A stretch of DNA of 64,000 nucleotides, from contig JACMLU010000028.1 of the NCBI GenBank assembly GCA_014379405.1, positions 78,854 to 142,853 on the forward strand. Direction: 5' to 3'. The stretch is from Flavobacterium sp. Its GTDB lineage: Bacteria > Bacteroidota > Bacteroidia > Flavobacteriales > Flavobacteriaceae. The notes below the pieces were generated by a model. That model worked only from the letters and a program-made list of their open reading frames with translations, made no database searches and was not told where the DNA came from. The position numbers were made by a program, and so were the translations under genes. Below are positions 51,495 through 61,100 of the stretch, piece by piece (the first letter of the stretch is position 1; each line of letters opens with the position of its first letter).

Positions 51495-52001
51495 ATGAAA
51501 AAACAGTTACTATACCTATTCTTGTTCTTCGCTTTTATTTCATGTCAAGATGATGTAAAGTTCAATAATCCTTCATTCGAAGGTCAGAAAGACAATGTGT
51601 TTTGGAGAGCTATTGATTATAAAGCCATACTTGCAGCAGATGGTTCATTGAGCATCGAAGGTTATACCAGAAACGAAAAGCTGACATTAAAAACTACTTC
51701 TACAACGGCTCAAACTTATCCTTTGGGAACCAGTACTTCCAAAACGGCTACTTATGTTTTGACGGATGCCACCGGTACAATTACTTTTGCGACAGGATTT
51801 GGAATAGGTGAAGGTCAAATCGTAATAGAACAATATGATGCCGTAAACGGAACAGTTTCAGGCACTTTTAAATTTAATGCGGAGAACATATACAATAATC
51901 CATTGGCTGGACCGGTTTTAAATTTTCAATACGGTAACTTTTATAAAATACCTGTTTCCACCACCTCATCTTTAGTCACTTCGCTACCAGGAACTCCCTG
52001 A
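51495..52001 (+). CDS. DUF6252-like lipoprotein
   Basis: The track start at 51465 is probably 10 codons too early; Met11 (51495) begins a clean lipoprotein signal (MKKQLLYLFLFFAFISCQDD), giving 168 aa. The lipobox FISC is followed by QDD, which fits a surface-export signal of Flavobacteriia. The body is beta-rich with FWRAIDYKAILAADGSLSIEGY and TGTITFATGFG, as in the DUF6252 family found in this phylum. The function is not known. It is monocistronic, between the rpsP promoter and the RRM gene. Confidence 0.8.
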   Translation: MKKQLLYLFLFFAFISCQDDVKFNNPSFEGQKDNVFWRAIDYKAILAADGSLSIEGYTRNEKLTLKTTSTTAQTYPLGTSTSKTATYVLTDATGTITFATGFGIGEGQIVIEQYDAVNGTVSGTFKFNAENIYNNPLAGPVLNFQYGNFYKIPVSTTSSLVTSLPGTP

Positions 52002-52060
52002 TTTTTAAATAAAAAAATCATAAATAAGCTAATGTGTAGTAGATTAGAGAAAAATAAGAC

Positions 52061-52068
52061 TACATTTG
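52061..52068 (+). promoter_or_regulatory. Candidate -7 element of the RRM gene
   Basis: TACATTTG matches TANNTTTG, 24 bp before the ATG at 52092. No TTG sits at the ideal distance upstream. Confidence 0.4.
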
Positions 52069-52091
52069 TCACATATTATAAATAAGTACAT

Positions 52092-52457
52092 ATGAATATT
52101 TTTGTTGGAAGCCTTCCATTCAGTATTGAGGAAGCAGATTTAAGAGAGTCTTTCGAGGCTTACGGAGCAGTTGATTCTGTAAAAATTATTACTGATAAAT
52201 TTACTGGAAGAAGTAAAGGATTCGGTTTTGTTGAAATGCCAAATGATGACGAGGCTCAAAAAGCAATTGATGAGTTAAACGGAGCGACTGTTCAAGGTCG
52301 TGCTATCGTAGTAAATAAATCTGAGCCAAAACCAGAAGGCGAAAGAAGAAGTTTTAACAGCAACAGCCGTGGTGGAGATTCACGCGGAGGTTATGGTGGT
52401 GGAAACAGCCGTGGTGGAGACAACCGTGGAGGTGGAGACAGAGGAGGAAGATATTAA
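52092..52457 (+). CDS. RRM-type RNA-binding protein with glycine-rich tail
   Basis: A 121-aa protein. One RRM domain covers residues 1-80, with RNP2 as IFVGSLPF and RNP1 as KGFGFVEM; the tail (about 88-121) is made of RGG/GGY repeats (RGGDSRGGYGGG). Such small proteins bind single-stranded RNA and are often cold-induced in this phylum and in cyanobacteria. It stands alone and ends at a strong hairpin terminator. Confidence 0.93.
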   Translation: MNIFVGSLPFSIEEADLRESFEAYGAVDSVKIITDKFTGRSKGFGFVEMPNDDEAQKAIDELNGATVQGRAIVVNKSEPKPEGERRSFNSNSRGGDSRGGYGGGNSRGGDNRGGGDRGGRY

Positions 52458-52480
52458 TATTTTCTTTTAAAAACATAAAA

Positions 52481-52512
52481 AAAAGGTGTCAATGAAAATT
52501 GACACCTTTTTT
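52481..52512. terminator. Bidirectional terminator between the RRM gene and leuB
   Basis: AAAAGGTGTCAA-TGAAAA-TTGACACCTTTT, a 12-bp stem with T-runs on both sides, 24 nt after the RRM stop and about 60 nt after the leuB stop. A textbook convergent terminator. Confidence 0.9.
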
Positions 52513-52569
52513 GTTTGCTCTCACTTCAAACCCTCTCCGAAGAGAGGGAACTGAAAGTGAATTTTATTT

Positions 52570-53625
52570 TTAGATATTAGCTGCTAACCAATCTCCAACT
52601 TCTTTTGTCCCATAAGCTTTACCACCATCTGCTAAATCTTCTGTAACAATTCCTGCCTCTAAAGCTTTGTTAACTGCATCTCTCATTGCTTTCCCTTCTT
52701 CCATTAAACCAAAGTTTTCAAACATCATAGCAGCAGATAAAACAGTAGCCATTGGGTTAGCGATATTCAAACCAGTTGCTTGTGGATACGAACCGTGAAT
52801 TGGCTCAAACAAAGAAACCTCAGCTCCCATAGATGCAGATGGCATTAATCCCATAGATCCAGAAATTACAGAAGCCTCATCTGTTAAGATATCTCCAAAT
52901 AAGTTTTCAGTAATCAATACATCATAAGAGTTTGGCCATTGAACCAAACGCATAGCAACAGCATCAACAAATTCGTAAGAAACAGTAACTTCTGGATAAT
53001 CTTTTTCCATCGCTTGAACGGTTTCTCTCCACAAACGGGATGTTTCTAAAACGTTAGCTTTATCTACACAACACAATTTTTTAGAACGTGTCATAGCTAA
53101 TTCAAAACCTTTTTTTGCTAAACGTTGTACCTCATGTCTTGTGTAAACACAGTTATCAAAAGCAGTATCTCCGTTGTCTCTTCTTCCTTTTTCTCCAAAA
53201 TAAATTCCTCCAGTCAATTCTCTTAAGAAAACTAAATCAGTTCCTTCGATTCTTTCTCTTTTCAAAGGTGATTTATCCAATAAAGATGGGAATGTAAATG
53301 TAGGTCTTACGTTTGCGAACAAACCTAAGGCTTTACGCATTTTTAACAAACCTTGCTCTGGACGTACTGGCGCAGAAGGATCGTTATCATATTTTGGGTG
53401 ACCAATAGCACCAAATAAAACAGCATCAGCGTTTTTACAAATTTCATGTGTAGCATCTGGATAAGGCTCCCCTACTGCATCAATTGCTGCAGCTCCAGTT
53501 AAAGCTGGTTTCCAAGTAATTTCATGTCCAAATTTTTGTGCAATTGCATCTGATACTTTTACTGCTTGATCAATTACTTCTGGTCCGATTCCGTCTCCGG
53601 CTAAAAGGGCGATGTTAAATTTCAT
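52570..53625 (-). CDS. leuB: 3-isopropylmalate dehydrogenase
   Basis: A 351-aa protein beginning with the nucleotide-binding motif [11 protein letters not shown]. It has the substrate-binding arginines of the family ([21 protein letters not shown]), the ELTGGIYFG motif, the catalytic region [14 protein letters not shown] and the metal-binding [20 protein letters not shown]. It oxidises and decarboxylates 3-isopropylmalate, the third step of leucine synthesis, with NAD. Last gene of the leuC-leuD-leuA-leuB operon, 42 bp after leuA. Length is standard. Confidence 0.97.
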   Translation of the reverse strand: MKFNIALLAGDGIGPEVIDQAVKVSDAIAQKFGHEITWKPALTGAAAIDAVGEPYPDATHEICKNADAVLFGAIGHPKYDNDPSAPVRPEQGLLKMRKALGLFANVRPTFTFPSLLDKSPLKRERIEGTDLVFLRELTGGIYFGEKGRRDNGDTAFDNCVYTRHEVQRLAKKGFELAMTRSKKLCCVDKANVLETSRLWRETVQAMEKDYPEVTVSYEFVDAVAMRLVQWPNSYDVLITENLFGDILTDEASVISGSMGLMPSASMGAEVSLFEPIHGSYPQATGLNIANPMATVLSAAMMFENFGLMEEGKAMRDAVNKALEAGIVTEDLADGGKAYGTKEVGDWLAANI

Positions 53626-53667
53626 TATTTTTAGATTGAATTTTATATTATTTTAATTTTATATGAA

Positions 53668-55191
53668 TTATGCAGATACTACATTCAGCATTTTTTGGGT
53701 TGCCTTGATTGCTGCTACCGTTTGGTCTGAATCGAGTCCTCTAGTTTTGAATTCTTTTCCGTTGTTGGTCCAGGTGATAATGGTTTCGCACAACGCATCG
53801 GAACTACTTCCAGGCGGAATTCGCACTGCATAATCAATTAGTTTTGGCAAAGTGAGTTTCCTACTCTTGTATATTTTAGTCAAAGCATTCATAAAAGCAT
53901 CAAATTGACCATCGCCTTGAGCGTGCTCTTCGATGATTTCGCCGTCTATTTTCAATTGTAAGGATGTCGATGGCTGAAATCCTTTGGAGTGAACCAAAAC
54001 ATAGGATTCAATAACAATTTTATCTTCATAAGTATGACTGTCCAAAACATCGGAAATGATGTAAGGCAAGTCTTCTTTGGTAACTGTTTCTTTTTTGTCT
54101 CCCAATTCAATGATGCGTTGGGTTACCAATTTCAAATCTTCTTGATTGAGTTGCAATCCTAGTTCTTGAAGGTTTTTTTCAATATTGGCTTTGCCCGAAG
54201 TTTTTCCTAAAGCATATTTTCGTTTTCTTCCGAAACGCTCTGGAAGCAAATCGTTGAAATATAAATTGTTTTTGTTGTCACCATCGGCGTGGATTCCTGC
54301 GGTTTGAGTAAACACGTTGTCTCCAACGATAGGCTTGTTTGCTGGAATTCTGTAACCTGTAAAAGTTTCGACCAATTTACTAACCGAATACAATGAAGAT
54401 TCCTTGATGTTGATTTTCACCTCAGGCATAAAATCGTTAATCACGGCCACGGTACTTTCGAGAGGAGCATTTCCAGCACGTTCTCCCATTCCGTTTACCG
54501 TTACGTGCAAACCGTTGATGCCTGCTTTCACTGCTTCCATCACATTGGCAATACTTAAATCGTAATCGTTATGTGCATGAAAATCGAAATGAATGTTTGG
54601 ATACTTTGCGGTAATCTTGGAAATAAATGCAAAAGTATCCGAAGGAATAAGAACTCCTAAAGTATCAGGTAATAATATTCTTTTAACGGGTTGAGTTGCC
54701 AAGAAATCTAAATATTGGAAAACATATTCTGGAGAATTACGCATACCATTACTCCAATCTTCCAAATAAACATTAGTTGCAATTCCGTTTTCATTGGCCA
54801 ATGCAATAGCCTGTGCTATTTCGGAAAAATGCTGTTCTGGCGTTTTTTTTAATTGATGGGTCAAATGGTTTAATGAACCTTTGGTCAATAAATTTTGAAC
54901 TTTAGCGCCCGTTTTTTTCATCCATTCTATAGAAAGTCCGCCGTCTACAAAGGTCAAGACTTCAACACGGTCGTTATAACCTTTTGCTGATGCCCATGCC
55001 ATAATGCCTTTTACACCTTGAAATTCGCCTTCGCTAACACGAGCTGAGGCAATTTCGATACGGTCAATATTTAATTCTTCTAGCAATAATTGCGCAATGG
55101 TTAATTTTTCTGCGGCAGAAAAAGATACTCCTGAGGTTTGTTCACCATCACGGAGCGTCGTATCCATTATTTCAATTTTTCTTTTTTTCAT
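53668..55191 (-). CDS. leuA: 2-isopropylmalate synthase (LeuA/citramalate-synthase-like)
   Basis: Met23 of the track ORF (55191) is preferred, giving 507 aa starting MKKRKIEIMDTTLRDGEQTSG, the family's usual N-terminus. The HMGL-like barrel has DTTLRDGEQ, HFDFHAHNDYDLSIANVMEAV (metal-binding His) and VNGMGERAGNAPLE. The C-terminal regulatory LeuA-dimer domain (about 380-500) has QFDAFMNALTKIY and DYAVRIPPGSSSDAL. It joins acetyl-CoA and 2-oxoisovalerate. This subgroup is close to citramalate synthases, but the leu operon context favours the leucine role. It is followed by leuB; a hairpin precedes it. Confidence 0.9.
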   Translation of the reverse strand: MKKRKIEIMDTTLRDGEQTSGVSFSAAEKLTIAQLLLEELNIDRIEIASARVSEGEFQGVKGIMAWASAKGYNDRVEVLTFVDGGLSIEWMKKTGAKVQNLLTKGSLNHLTHQLKKTPEQHFSEIAQAIALANENGIATNVYLEDWSNGMRNSPEYVFQYLDFLATQPVKRILLPDTLGVLIPSDTFAFISKITAKYPNIHFDFHAHNDYDLSIANVMEAVKAGINGLHVTVNGMGERAGNAPLESTVAVINDFMPEVKINIKESSLYSVSKLVETFTGYRIPANKPIVGDNVFTQTAGIHADGDNKNNLYFNDLLPERFGRKRKYALGKTSGKANIEKNLQELGLQLNQEDLKLVTQRIIELGDKKETVTKEDLPYIISDVLDSHTYEDKIVIESYVLVHSKGFQPSTSLQLKIDGEIIEEHAQGDGQFDAFMNALTKIYKSRKLTLPKLIDYAVRIPPGSSSDALCETIITWTNNGKEFKTRGLDSDQTVAAIKATQKMLNVVSA

Positions 55192-55262
55192 ATTAAATCT
55201 GATGCTAGGTGATTTCTCTAATTTGAAATCGGAATTTTGTATTTTATATAAAAACACTAAAA

Positions 55263-55305
55263 GCAGTTACTTCGGCAAACCCATAGGGAATGCTTCAGTA
55301 ACTGC
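55263..55305 (-). terminator. Hairpin between leuD and leuA
   Basis: GCAGTTACT pairs with AGTAACTGC around a 25-nt loop that itself holds CCCATAGGG. T-runs flank it in both orientations (plus strand ATTTTTTT, minus strand CTTTTAGTGTTTTT). It lies 19 nt after the leuD stop and may reduce leuA-leuB expression. Confidence 0.5.
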
Positions 55306-55324
55306 ATTTTTTTAGGTTTTTTTA

Positions 55325-55921
55325 TTAGAAAGGAAGCTTGTCAGCAAATGCTACAATATCTCCTTTGATGTTTTGCAAATAATCGATATCGTCAAAACCG
55401 TTAATCATATTGTTCTTTTTGTATCCGTTGATATCAAAAGATTCTTTTTGTCCAGTTGCCAATAAAGTAATGGTTTGTTCCGGCAAATTGATTTCCAATT
55501 GCGTGTTTGGATCTGCTTCGATAGCTTTGAAAATAGTATCGGCAAATTCAGGACTGATTTGTACTGGCAAAACACCAATATTCAAACAGTTTCCTTTGAA
55601 GATATCAGCAAAGAAACTAGAAACAACCGCACGGAAACCGTAATCGTAAACTGCCCAAGCAGCGTGTTCACGAGAAGAACCTGAACCGAAGTTTTTTCCT
55701 CCAACAAGGATTTTTCCACTGTAAGTTTTGTCGTTTAACACGAAATCAGCTTTTGGAGTATCGTCTCCACTGTATCTCCAGTCTCTGAAAAGGTTGTCTC
55801 CAAAAGCTTCACGTTTTGTTGCTTTCAAGAAACGAGCTGGGATGATTTGATCGGTATCTACGTTTTCTATTGGTAACGGCACTGCGCTACTCGTAAGGAT
55901 ATTAAATTTATCGTATGCCAT
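55325..55921 (-). CDS. leuD: 3-isopropylmalate dehydratase, small subunit
   Basis: A 198-aa aconitase swivel-domain protein. NVDTDQIIPARFLK near the N-terminus and GGKNFGSGSSREHAAWA in the middle are the conserved substrate-binding loops. With LeuC it isomerises 2- to 3-isopropylmalate. It follows leuC with a 207-bp gap that contains an inverted repeat. Length is standard for LeuD. Confidence 0.97.
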   Translation of the reverse strand: MAYDKFNILTSSAVPLPIENVDTDQIIPARFLKATKREAFGDNLFRDWRYSGDDTPKADFVLNDKTYSGKILVGGKNFGSGSSREHAAWAVYDYGFRAVVSSFFADIFKGNCLNIGVLPVQISPEFADTIFKAIEADPNTQLEINLPEQTITLLATGQKESFDINGYKKNNMINGFDDIDYLQNIKGDIVAFADKLPF

Positions 55922-56051
55922 TTGATTTTTGATTTTTGATTAACGATTTCTGATTTTAGATTTACCGTAGTAAAATGTAATCGTAAACGCTAATGTTATT
56001 TTGTGTAATCTAAATATTGTATTGTAAACTGAATGTTTTTAAAAGAATTTA

Positions 56052-56116
56052 AAGATTAACGAAATCTGACTCGAGCGACAGCGAATAGGCGAAGCAATTC
56101 AGAAATCGTTAATCTT
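56052..56116. repeat. Inverted repeat in the leuC-leuD gap
   Basis: AAGATTAACGA and TCGTTAATCTT are the outer arms of a 65-bp element with an interior of higher GC (TCGAGCGACAGCGAATAGGC). Nearby sequence repeats GATTTTTGATTAACGATTTCTGATT-like text at 55922-55965 and, in weaker form, at 50005-50045. It looks like a spread intergenic repeat, not a gene. Confidence 0.55.
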
Positions 56117-56128
56117 CAATCTGAAATA

Positions 56129-57523
56129 TTAAAACAAATCTCTAGGGTCAGTTAATTTTCCAGTAACTGCTGCTGCTGCTGCCATAATTGGAGAAGCTAA
56201 CAACGTTCTTGAACCTGGACCCTGACGACCTTCGAAGTTTCTGTTGGATGTACTTACTGCATATTTTCCAGCAGGAACTTTATCATCGTTCATTGCCAAA
56301 CAAGCCGAACAACCTGGCTGACGCAATACAAAACCAGCTTCAGTAAGAATGTCCAAAAGACCTTCTTCTTTGATTTGTGCTTCTACAACGTGTGAACCTG
56401 GAACTAACCAAGCGGTAACGTTGTCTGCTTTTTTTCTTCCTTTTACGATTTCTGTAAAAGCTCTAAAATCTTCAATACGACCATTGGTACAACTTCCTAA
56501 GAAAACATAATCAATTGGTTTTCCAATCATCACATCATCTTCTTCAAAGCCCATATAAGCTAAAGATTTCTTGTAAGTTTCCTCGCCGCCTTCTACTTGA
56601 TTGGCGTTTGGAATATGTTTAGAGATACCAATTCCCATTCCAGGATTGGTTCCATAAGTAATCATTGGTTCAATATCTGCTGCATCGATATTCAATTCAG
56701 TATCGAAAATAGCATCAGCATCTGTTTTTAAAGTTTTCCAATATTCAACAGCTTTTGTCCAAGCTTCTCCTTTTGGAGCGAATAATCTTCCTTCCAAGAA
56801 ATCGAAAGTTTTTTGGTCAGGAGCAATCATACCACCACGAGCACCCATTTCGATAGAAAGGTTACACACAGTCATTCGACCTTCCATAGACATTTCTTCA
56901 AAAACATTTCCGGCGTATTCAGCAAAATATCCAGTTCCTCCAGAAGTAGTCAATTTTGAAATGATGTACAAAGCCACATCTTTTGGCCCAACACCTTTAC
57001 TCAAAGCTCCGTTTACATTGATACGCATTTTCTTTGGTTTTGGCTGCATAATACATTGAGTAGCCATAACCATTTCCACTTCAGAAGTTCCGATACCAAA
57101 AGCAATAGCTCCAAAAGCACCGTGAGTAGATGTATGTGAATCTCCACAAACGATAGTTGCACCTGGCAAAGTAATTCCGTTTTCAGGTCCTACTACGTGT
57201 ACAATTCCATTTTTTATGTGACCTAATCCCCAGTGAGAAATACCATATTCTGCAGCGTTATCTTCTAATGCTTTCAATTGATTAGCAGATAATGCATCAG
57301 CAACAGGTAAGTGTTGGTTTATAGTTGGTGTGTTGTGATCGGCAGTTGCAAAAGTACGCTCTGGGTATAAAACCTTGACACCTCTACCTTTTAAACCTAA
57401 AAAAGCAACAGGACTTGTAACTTCGTGAATGAAATGACGGTCAATAAAAAACACGTCTGGTCCATCTTCAATTTTACGTACTACGTGCGCATCCCATACT
57501 TTGTCAAATAATGTCTTACTCAT
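56129..57523 (-). CDS. leuC: 3-isopropylmalate dehydratase, large subunit
   Basis: A 464-aa aconitase-type protein. Residues at the N-terminus ([27 protein letters not shown]) and [24 protein letters not shown] are signatures of LeuC. The three iron-sulfur cysteines are in GSCTNGR and [10 protein letters not shown]. It forms with LeuD the isomerase of leucine synthesis. It is the first gene of the operon and has a good promoter 70-100 bp upstream. Confidence 0.97.
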   Translation of the reverse strand: MSKTLFDKVWDAHVVRKIEDGPDVFFIDRHFIHEVTSPVAFLGLKGRGVKVLYPERTFATADHNTPTINQHLPVADALSANQLKALEDNAAEYGISHWGLGHIKNGIVHVVGPENGITLPGATIVCGDSHTSTHGAFGAIAFGIGTSEVEMVMATQCIMQPKPKKMRINVNGALSKGVGPKDVALYIISKLTTSGGTGYFAEYAGNVFEEMSMEGRMTVCNLSIEMGARGGMIAPDQKTFDFLEGRLFAPKGEAWTKAVEYWKTLKTDADAIFDTELNIDAADIEPMITYGTNPGMGIGISKHIPNANQVEGGEETYKKSLAYMGFEEDDVMIGKPIDYVFLGSCTNGRIEDFRAFTEIVKGRKKADNVTAWLVPGSHVVEAQIKEEGLLDILTEAGFVLRQPGCSACLAMNDDKVPAGKYAVSTSNRNFEGRQGPGSRTLLASPIMAAAAAVTGKLTDPRDLF

Positions 57524-57592
57524 TTTAATTTTTTTTAAGTGTATTTCTTTTTTTACAATTTTGGCAATTGTCCATAATTATAACAATGGCAG

Positions 57593-57622
57593 CAAATTTA
57601 TAAAAAGAATTAAAAGTGTCAA
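57593..57622 (-). promoter_or_regulatory. leuC operon promoter
   Basis: Minus-strand TTGACA starting at 57622, then a 19-nt gap after TTG, then TAAATTTG (57600-57593). This is an excellent fit to the TTG-N17-23-TANNTTTG pattern of flavobacteria. The leader before the leuC ATG would be about 60 nt. Confidence 0.7.
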
Positions 57623-58107
57623 TTATACTATTTCATTATATACGATACCCAAAAGTATTTTACAATGCTGAACTACTTCAAATATTTATTGGTAGCTAAG
57701 ATGTGGCTTTTTAATTTTGACTTTAATTCTCTTTTTAACATTGCTTTCAATGTAAAAAAAATGTTTTTAATTTTTTGCAAATTTACCTCTATTTTGGTGT
57801 AAATAAGTGAGTTTGTAGCTGTAAAATGTAACAAAACGAATAAAAATAGTAATAATTTGCAAAGTTTACGACTTGATGATATTGCCAAATAAAACTCGTT
57901 TTTTGCATTTTTGGTCTTTAAAAAAGAATAGCTTTGGCTGTCGCAAACGATATTTTTTTGATAAAATACTACGACATCCAAAAAATAGATTTTTGGATTT
58001 TTTTGTAAATTATGGAATGAATATTTACTAAAAACAATAATCGGGGTTCCGAGTTTAAAGTCACTTTTTTGTTGATAACTTAGATACTTTTTTCGGCTAA
58101 AAAATTC

Positions 58108-58115
58108 TAAATTTG
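58108..58115 (+). promoter_or_regulatory. Candidate -7 element of dnaE
   Basis: TAAATTTG matches TANNTTTG 51 bp before the dnaE ATG. No TTG lies within 17-23 nt upstream, so the match is partial. Confidence 0.4.
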
Positions 58116-58165
58116 GAAACTGCTAAAAACAATTTCAGTCAATTGCAAAGCATTAAAATCCAACT

Positions 58166-61100
58166 ATGTACTTAATATTCGATACCGAAACCACAGGTTT
58201 ACCAAAGCGTTGGGGCGCTCCCATTTCAGACACGGACAACTGGCCAAGATGTATTCAAATTGCTTGGCAGCTCCACGATGATATGGGAAAAGTCATCGAA
58301 CATCAAGACTATTTGGTCAAGCCGGAAGGATTCAATATTCCGTATGATGCCGAGAGAATTCACGGAATTTCAACTGAATTGGCCGAAGCCGAAGGTATTC
58401 CTTTGGCCGAAGTTTTAGAGAAATTCAATATCGCTTTATCGAAAACCAAATTTATTGTGGGTCAAAATCTAGGTTTTGACATCAATATTATGGGTTGCGA
58501 ATTTTATAGATTGGGCATTGAAAGTCCAATGGGTTCGATGCCAATTTTGGATACTTGTACTGAAGTTACAGCTTCATTATTGAAATTGCCTGGAGGTCGC
58601 GGAGGAAAATTCAAATTGCCTACATTAACCGAATTGCACCAATATCTTTTCAACAAACCTTTTTCTGAAGCACACAACGCCACTGCCGATGTCGAGGCAA
58701 CCACGCGTTGCTTTTTCGAATTGATCCGTACCAAAGTTTTTACCAAACAAGAACTGGAAGTTGAACAGGAATATTTCGAGGATTTCCAATTAAAAAATCC
58801 GAAGGAAATTCAACTCATTGGTTTAAAACACATTAATTTAAAAGAAGCGTCTGATAAAATTCGCCAGCAACTGGGAGCCAAACAAGAAACACCCATTTCT
58901 AAACAGGAACTTTCGGATAACAAACAAATATTAATTGATACTGATTTTGTGCATTTGCACAATCACACTCAATTTTCGGTCTTGCAATCTACCATAAGTA
59001 TTGCGGCTTTAGTTAAAGCGGCTTCACAACAAAAAATGCCAGCGGTTGCAATGACTGACAACGCTAATTTGATGGGAGCTTTTCACTTTGTTCGCGATAT
59101 TTTATACCATAACAAAGCGGCCGAAGCCAAAAATAAGGAAGCCACAGAAAAAGGTGAAGAACCGACAGAAGTTCCAATGAAACCTATCGTTGGTTGTGAA
59201 TTTTTTGTTTGCGAAGATCATCATAACAAGTCGGTAAAAGACAATGGTTACCAAGTCGTTCTTTTGGCGAAGACCAAAAAAGGCTATCATAATTTGGCTA
59301 AAATGTCTTCCATTGGATACACCGAAGGATTTTATTATGTGCCAAGAATAGACCGAAAAGTCATTCAACAATACAAAGAAGACATCATTGTTTTGTCGGG
59401 AAATCTCTATGGGGAAATTCCAAGCAAGATTTTAAATTTAGGTGAAAATCAAGCCGAAGAAGCCTTGCTTTGGTGGAAAGAAGAATTTGGCGAAGACTTC
59501 TATATTGAGGTAATGCGCCACAATCAAGAAGATGAAAACCGCGTGAACGAAGCCTTGATTTCATTGGCTAGAAAGCACGATGTGAAAATTGTTGCTACAA
59601 ATAACACTTTCTACATTGAGAAAGACAATGCCAATGCGCACGATATTTTGCTTTGTGTTCGTGACGGAGAAAAACAAACCACACCAATAGGACGTGGACG
59701 TGGTTACCGTTATGGTTTACCGAACCAGGAATATTATTTCAAGTCGGGTGATGAGATGAAAAAACTCTTCAACAATTTGCCGGAAGCGATTTCGAACATT
59801 TCCGAAATTGTCGATAAGATAGAAATATACAATTTGGCACGTGAAGTTTTGCTTCCAAAATTCGAAATTCCAGTAGAATTTAATATCCCAGAAGATGCCA
59901 TAGATGGAGGTGTACGAGGTGAAAATGCCTATTTAAAACATCTTACTTTTGAAGGAGCCAGACGAAGATACAAGGAAATCACGCCTGAAATTCAGGAGAG
60001 ACTGGATTTTGAATTGCTGACCATAGAAAATTCAGGTTATCCGGGTTATTTCTTGATTGTGCAGGATTTCATCGCCGAAGCTCGGAATATGGGTGTTTCT
60101 GTCGGACCCGGCAGGGGTTCAGCGGCAGGTTCGGTGGTGGCGTATTGTTTGAAAATTACCAATATTGACCCCTTGCTATACAACCTGCTTTTTGAGCGTT
60201 TCCTGAATCCGGATCGTGTGTCATTACCCGATATTGATATCGATTTTGATGACGAAGGACGAAGCAGCGTAATGGATTATGTGATTCGAAAATACGGTTC
60301 CAAACAAGTGGCGCAAATTATCACTTATGGTAAAATGGCAACCAAATCGGCGATTCGTGATACGGCTCGTGTGCTTGATTTGCCTTTGTTCGAAGCAGAT
60401 AAAATAGCCAAATTAATTCCGGGAATGATGCCGTCCAAATGGAATTTAGCGCGTTTTTTAAATGAAAAGGAAGATGCAATAAAGAAAGCGGTTCGTCCTG
60501 AAGAATACGATAAAATCAAGGAATTAATTGGTTTGGCAGGTGAAGATGATTTGGGTGGAGAAACCATTCAGCAAGCCAAAGTATTGGAAGGAAACCTAAG
60601 AAATACAGGGATTCACGCTTGTGGGGTGATTATTACGCCAAGCGATATTACCGATTTCGTTCCTGTGGCAACCGCCAAAGATTCGGATTTGTATGTCACT
60701 CAGTTTGACAACTCGGTCGTGGAAAGTGCCGGTTTGCTGAAGATGGACTTCTTAGGTTTGAAGACCCTAACCTTGATAAAAGATACCGTTAAACTGGTAA
60801 AATATAGAACGGGAATTGAACTCAATCCCGATGAATTCCCTATTGATGATTTAAAGACATACGAACTTTTTCAACGCGGGGAAACAGTGGGGATTTTTCA
60901 GTACGAAAGTGCCGGAATGCAAAAATATATGAAGGAATTGAAGCCTACGGTTTTTCCGGATTTGATTGCCATGAATGCCTTGTATCGTCCGGGTCCAATT
61001 GCTTATATCCCGAGTTTTATTAAACGTAAAAACGGAGAAGAACCTATCGAATACGATTTGGATGACTGCGAAGAATTACTGAAAGACACCTATGGAATTA

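Larger units (their letters stand above)
57524..58165. other. 642-bp gene-free region between leuC and dnaE
   Basis: It holds the leuC promoter at its left end and a candidate dnaE -7 element at its right end. The 102-aa minus-strand ORF at 57673-57981 has low-complexity Lys/Leu/Phe/Ile composition and no family features; I do not regard it as a gene. No attenuator leader peptide rich in leucine codons stands out. Confidence 0.6.

Noticed and set aside
55097-55315. Leader peptide or small gene opposite the leuA start
   Set aside because: The ORF is antisense to the leuA start and the hairpin; composition and context give no support.
57673-57981. 102-aa minus-strand ORF between leuC and dnaE
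   Set aside because: Low-complexity composition typical of AT-rich non-coding DNA, no family motif, no promoter or plausible start context.
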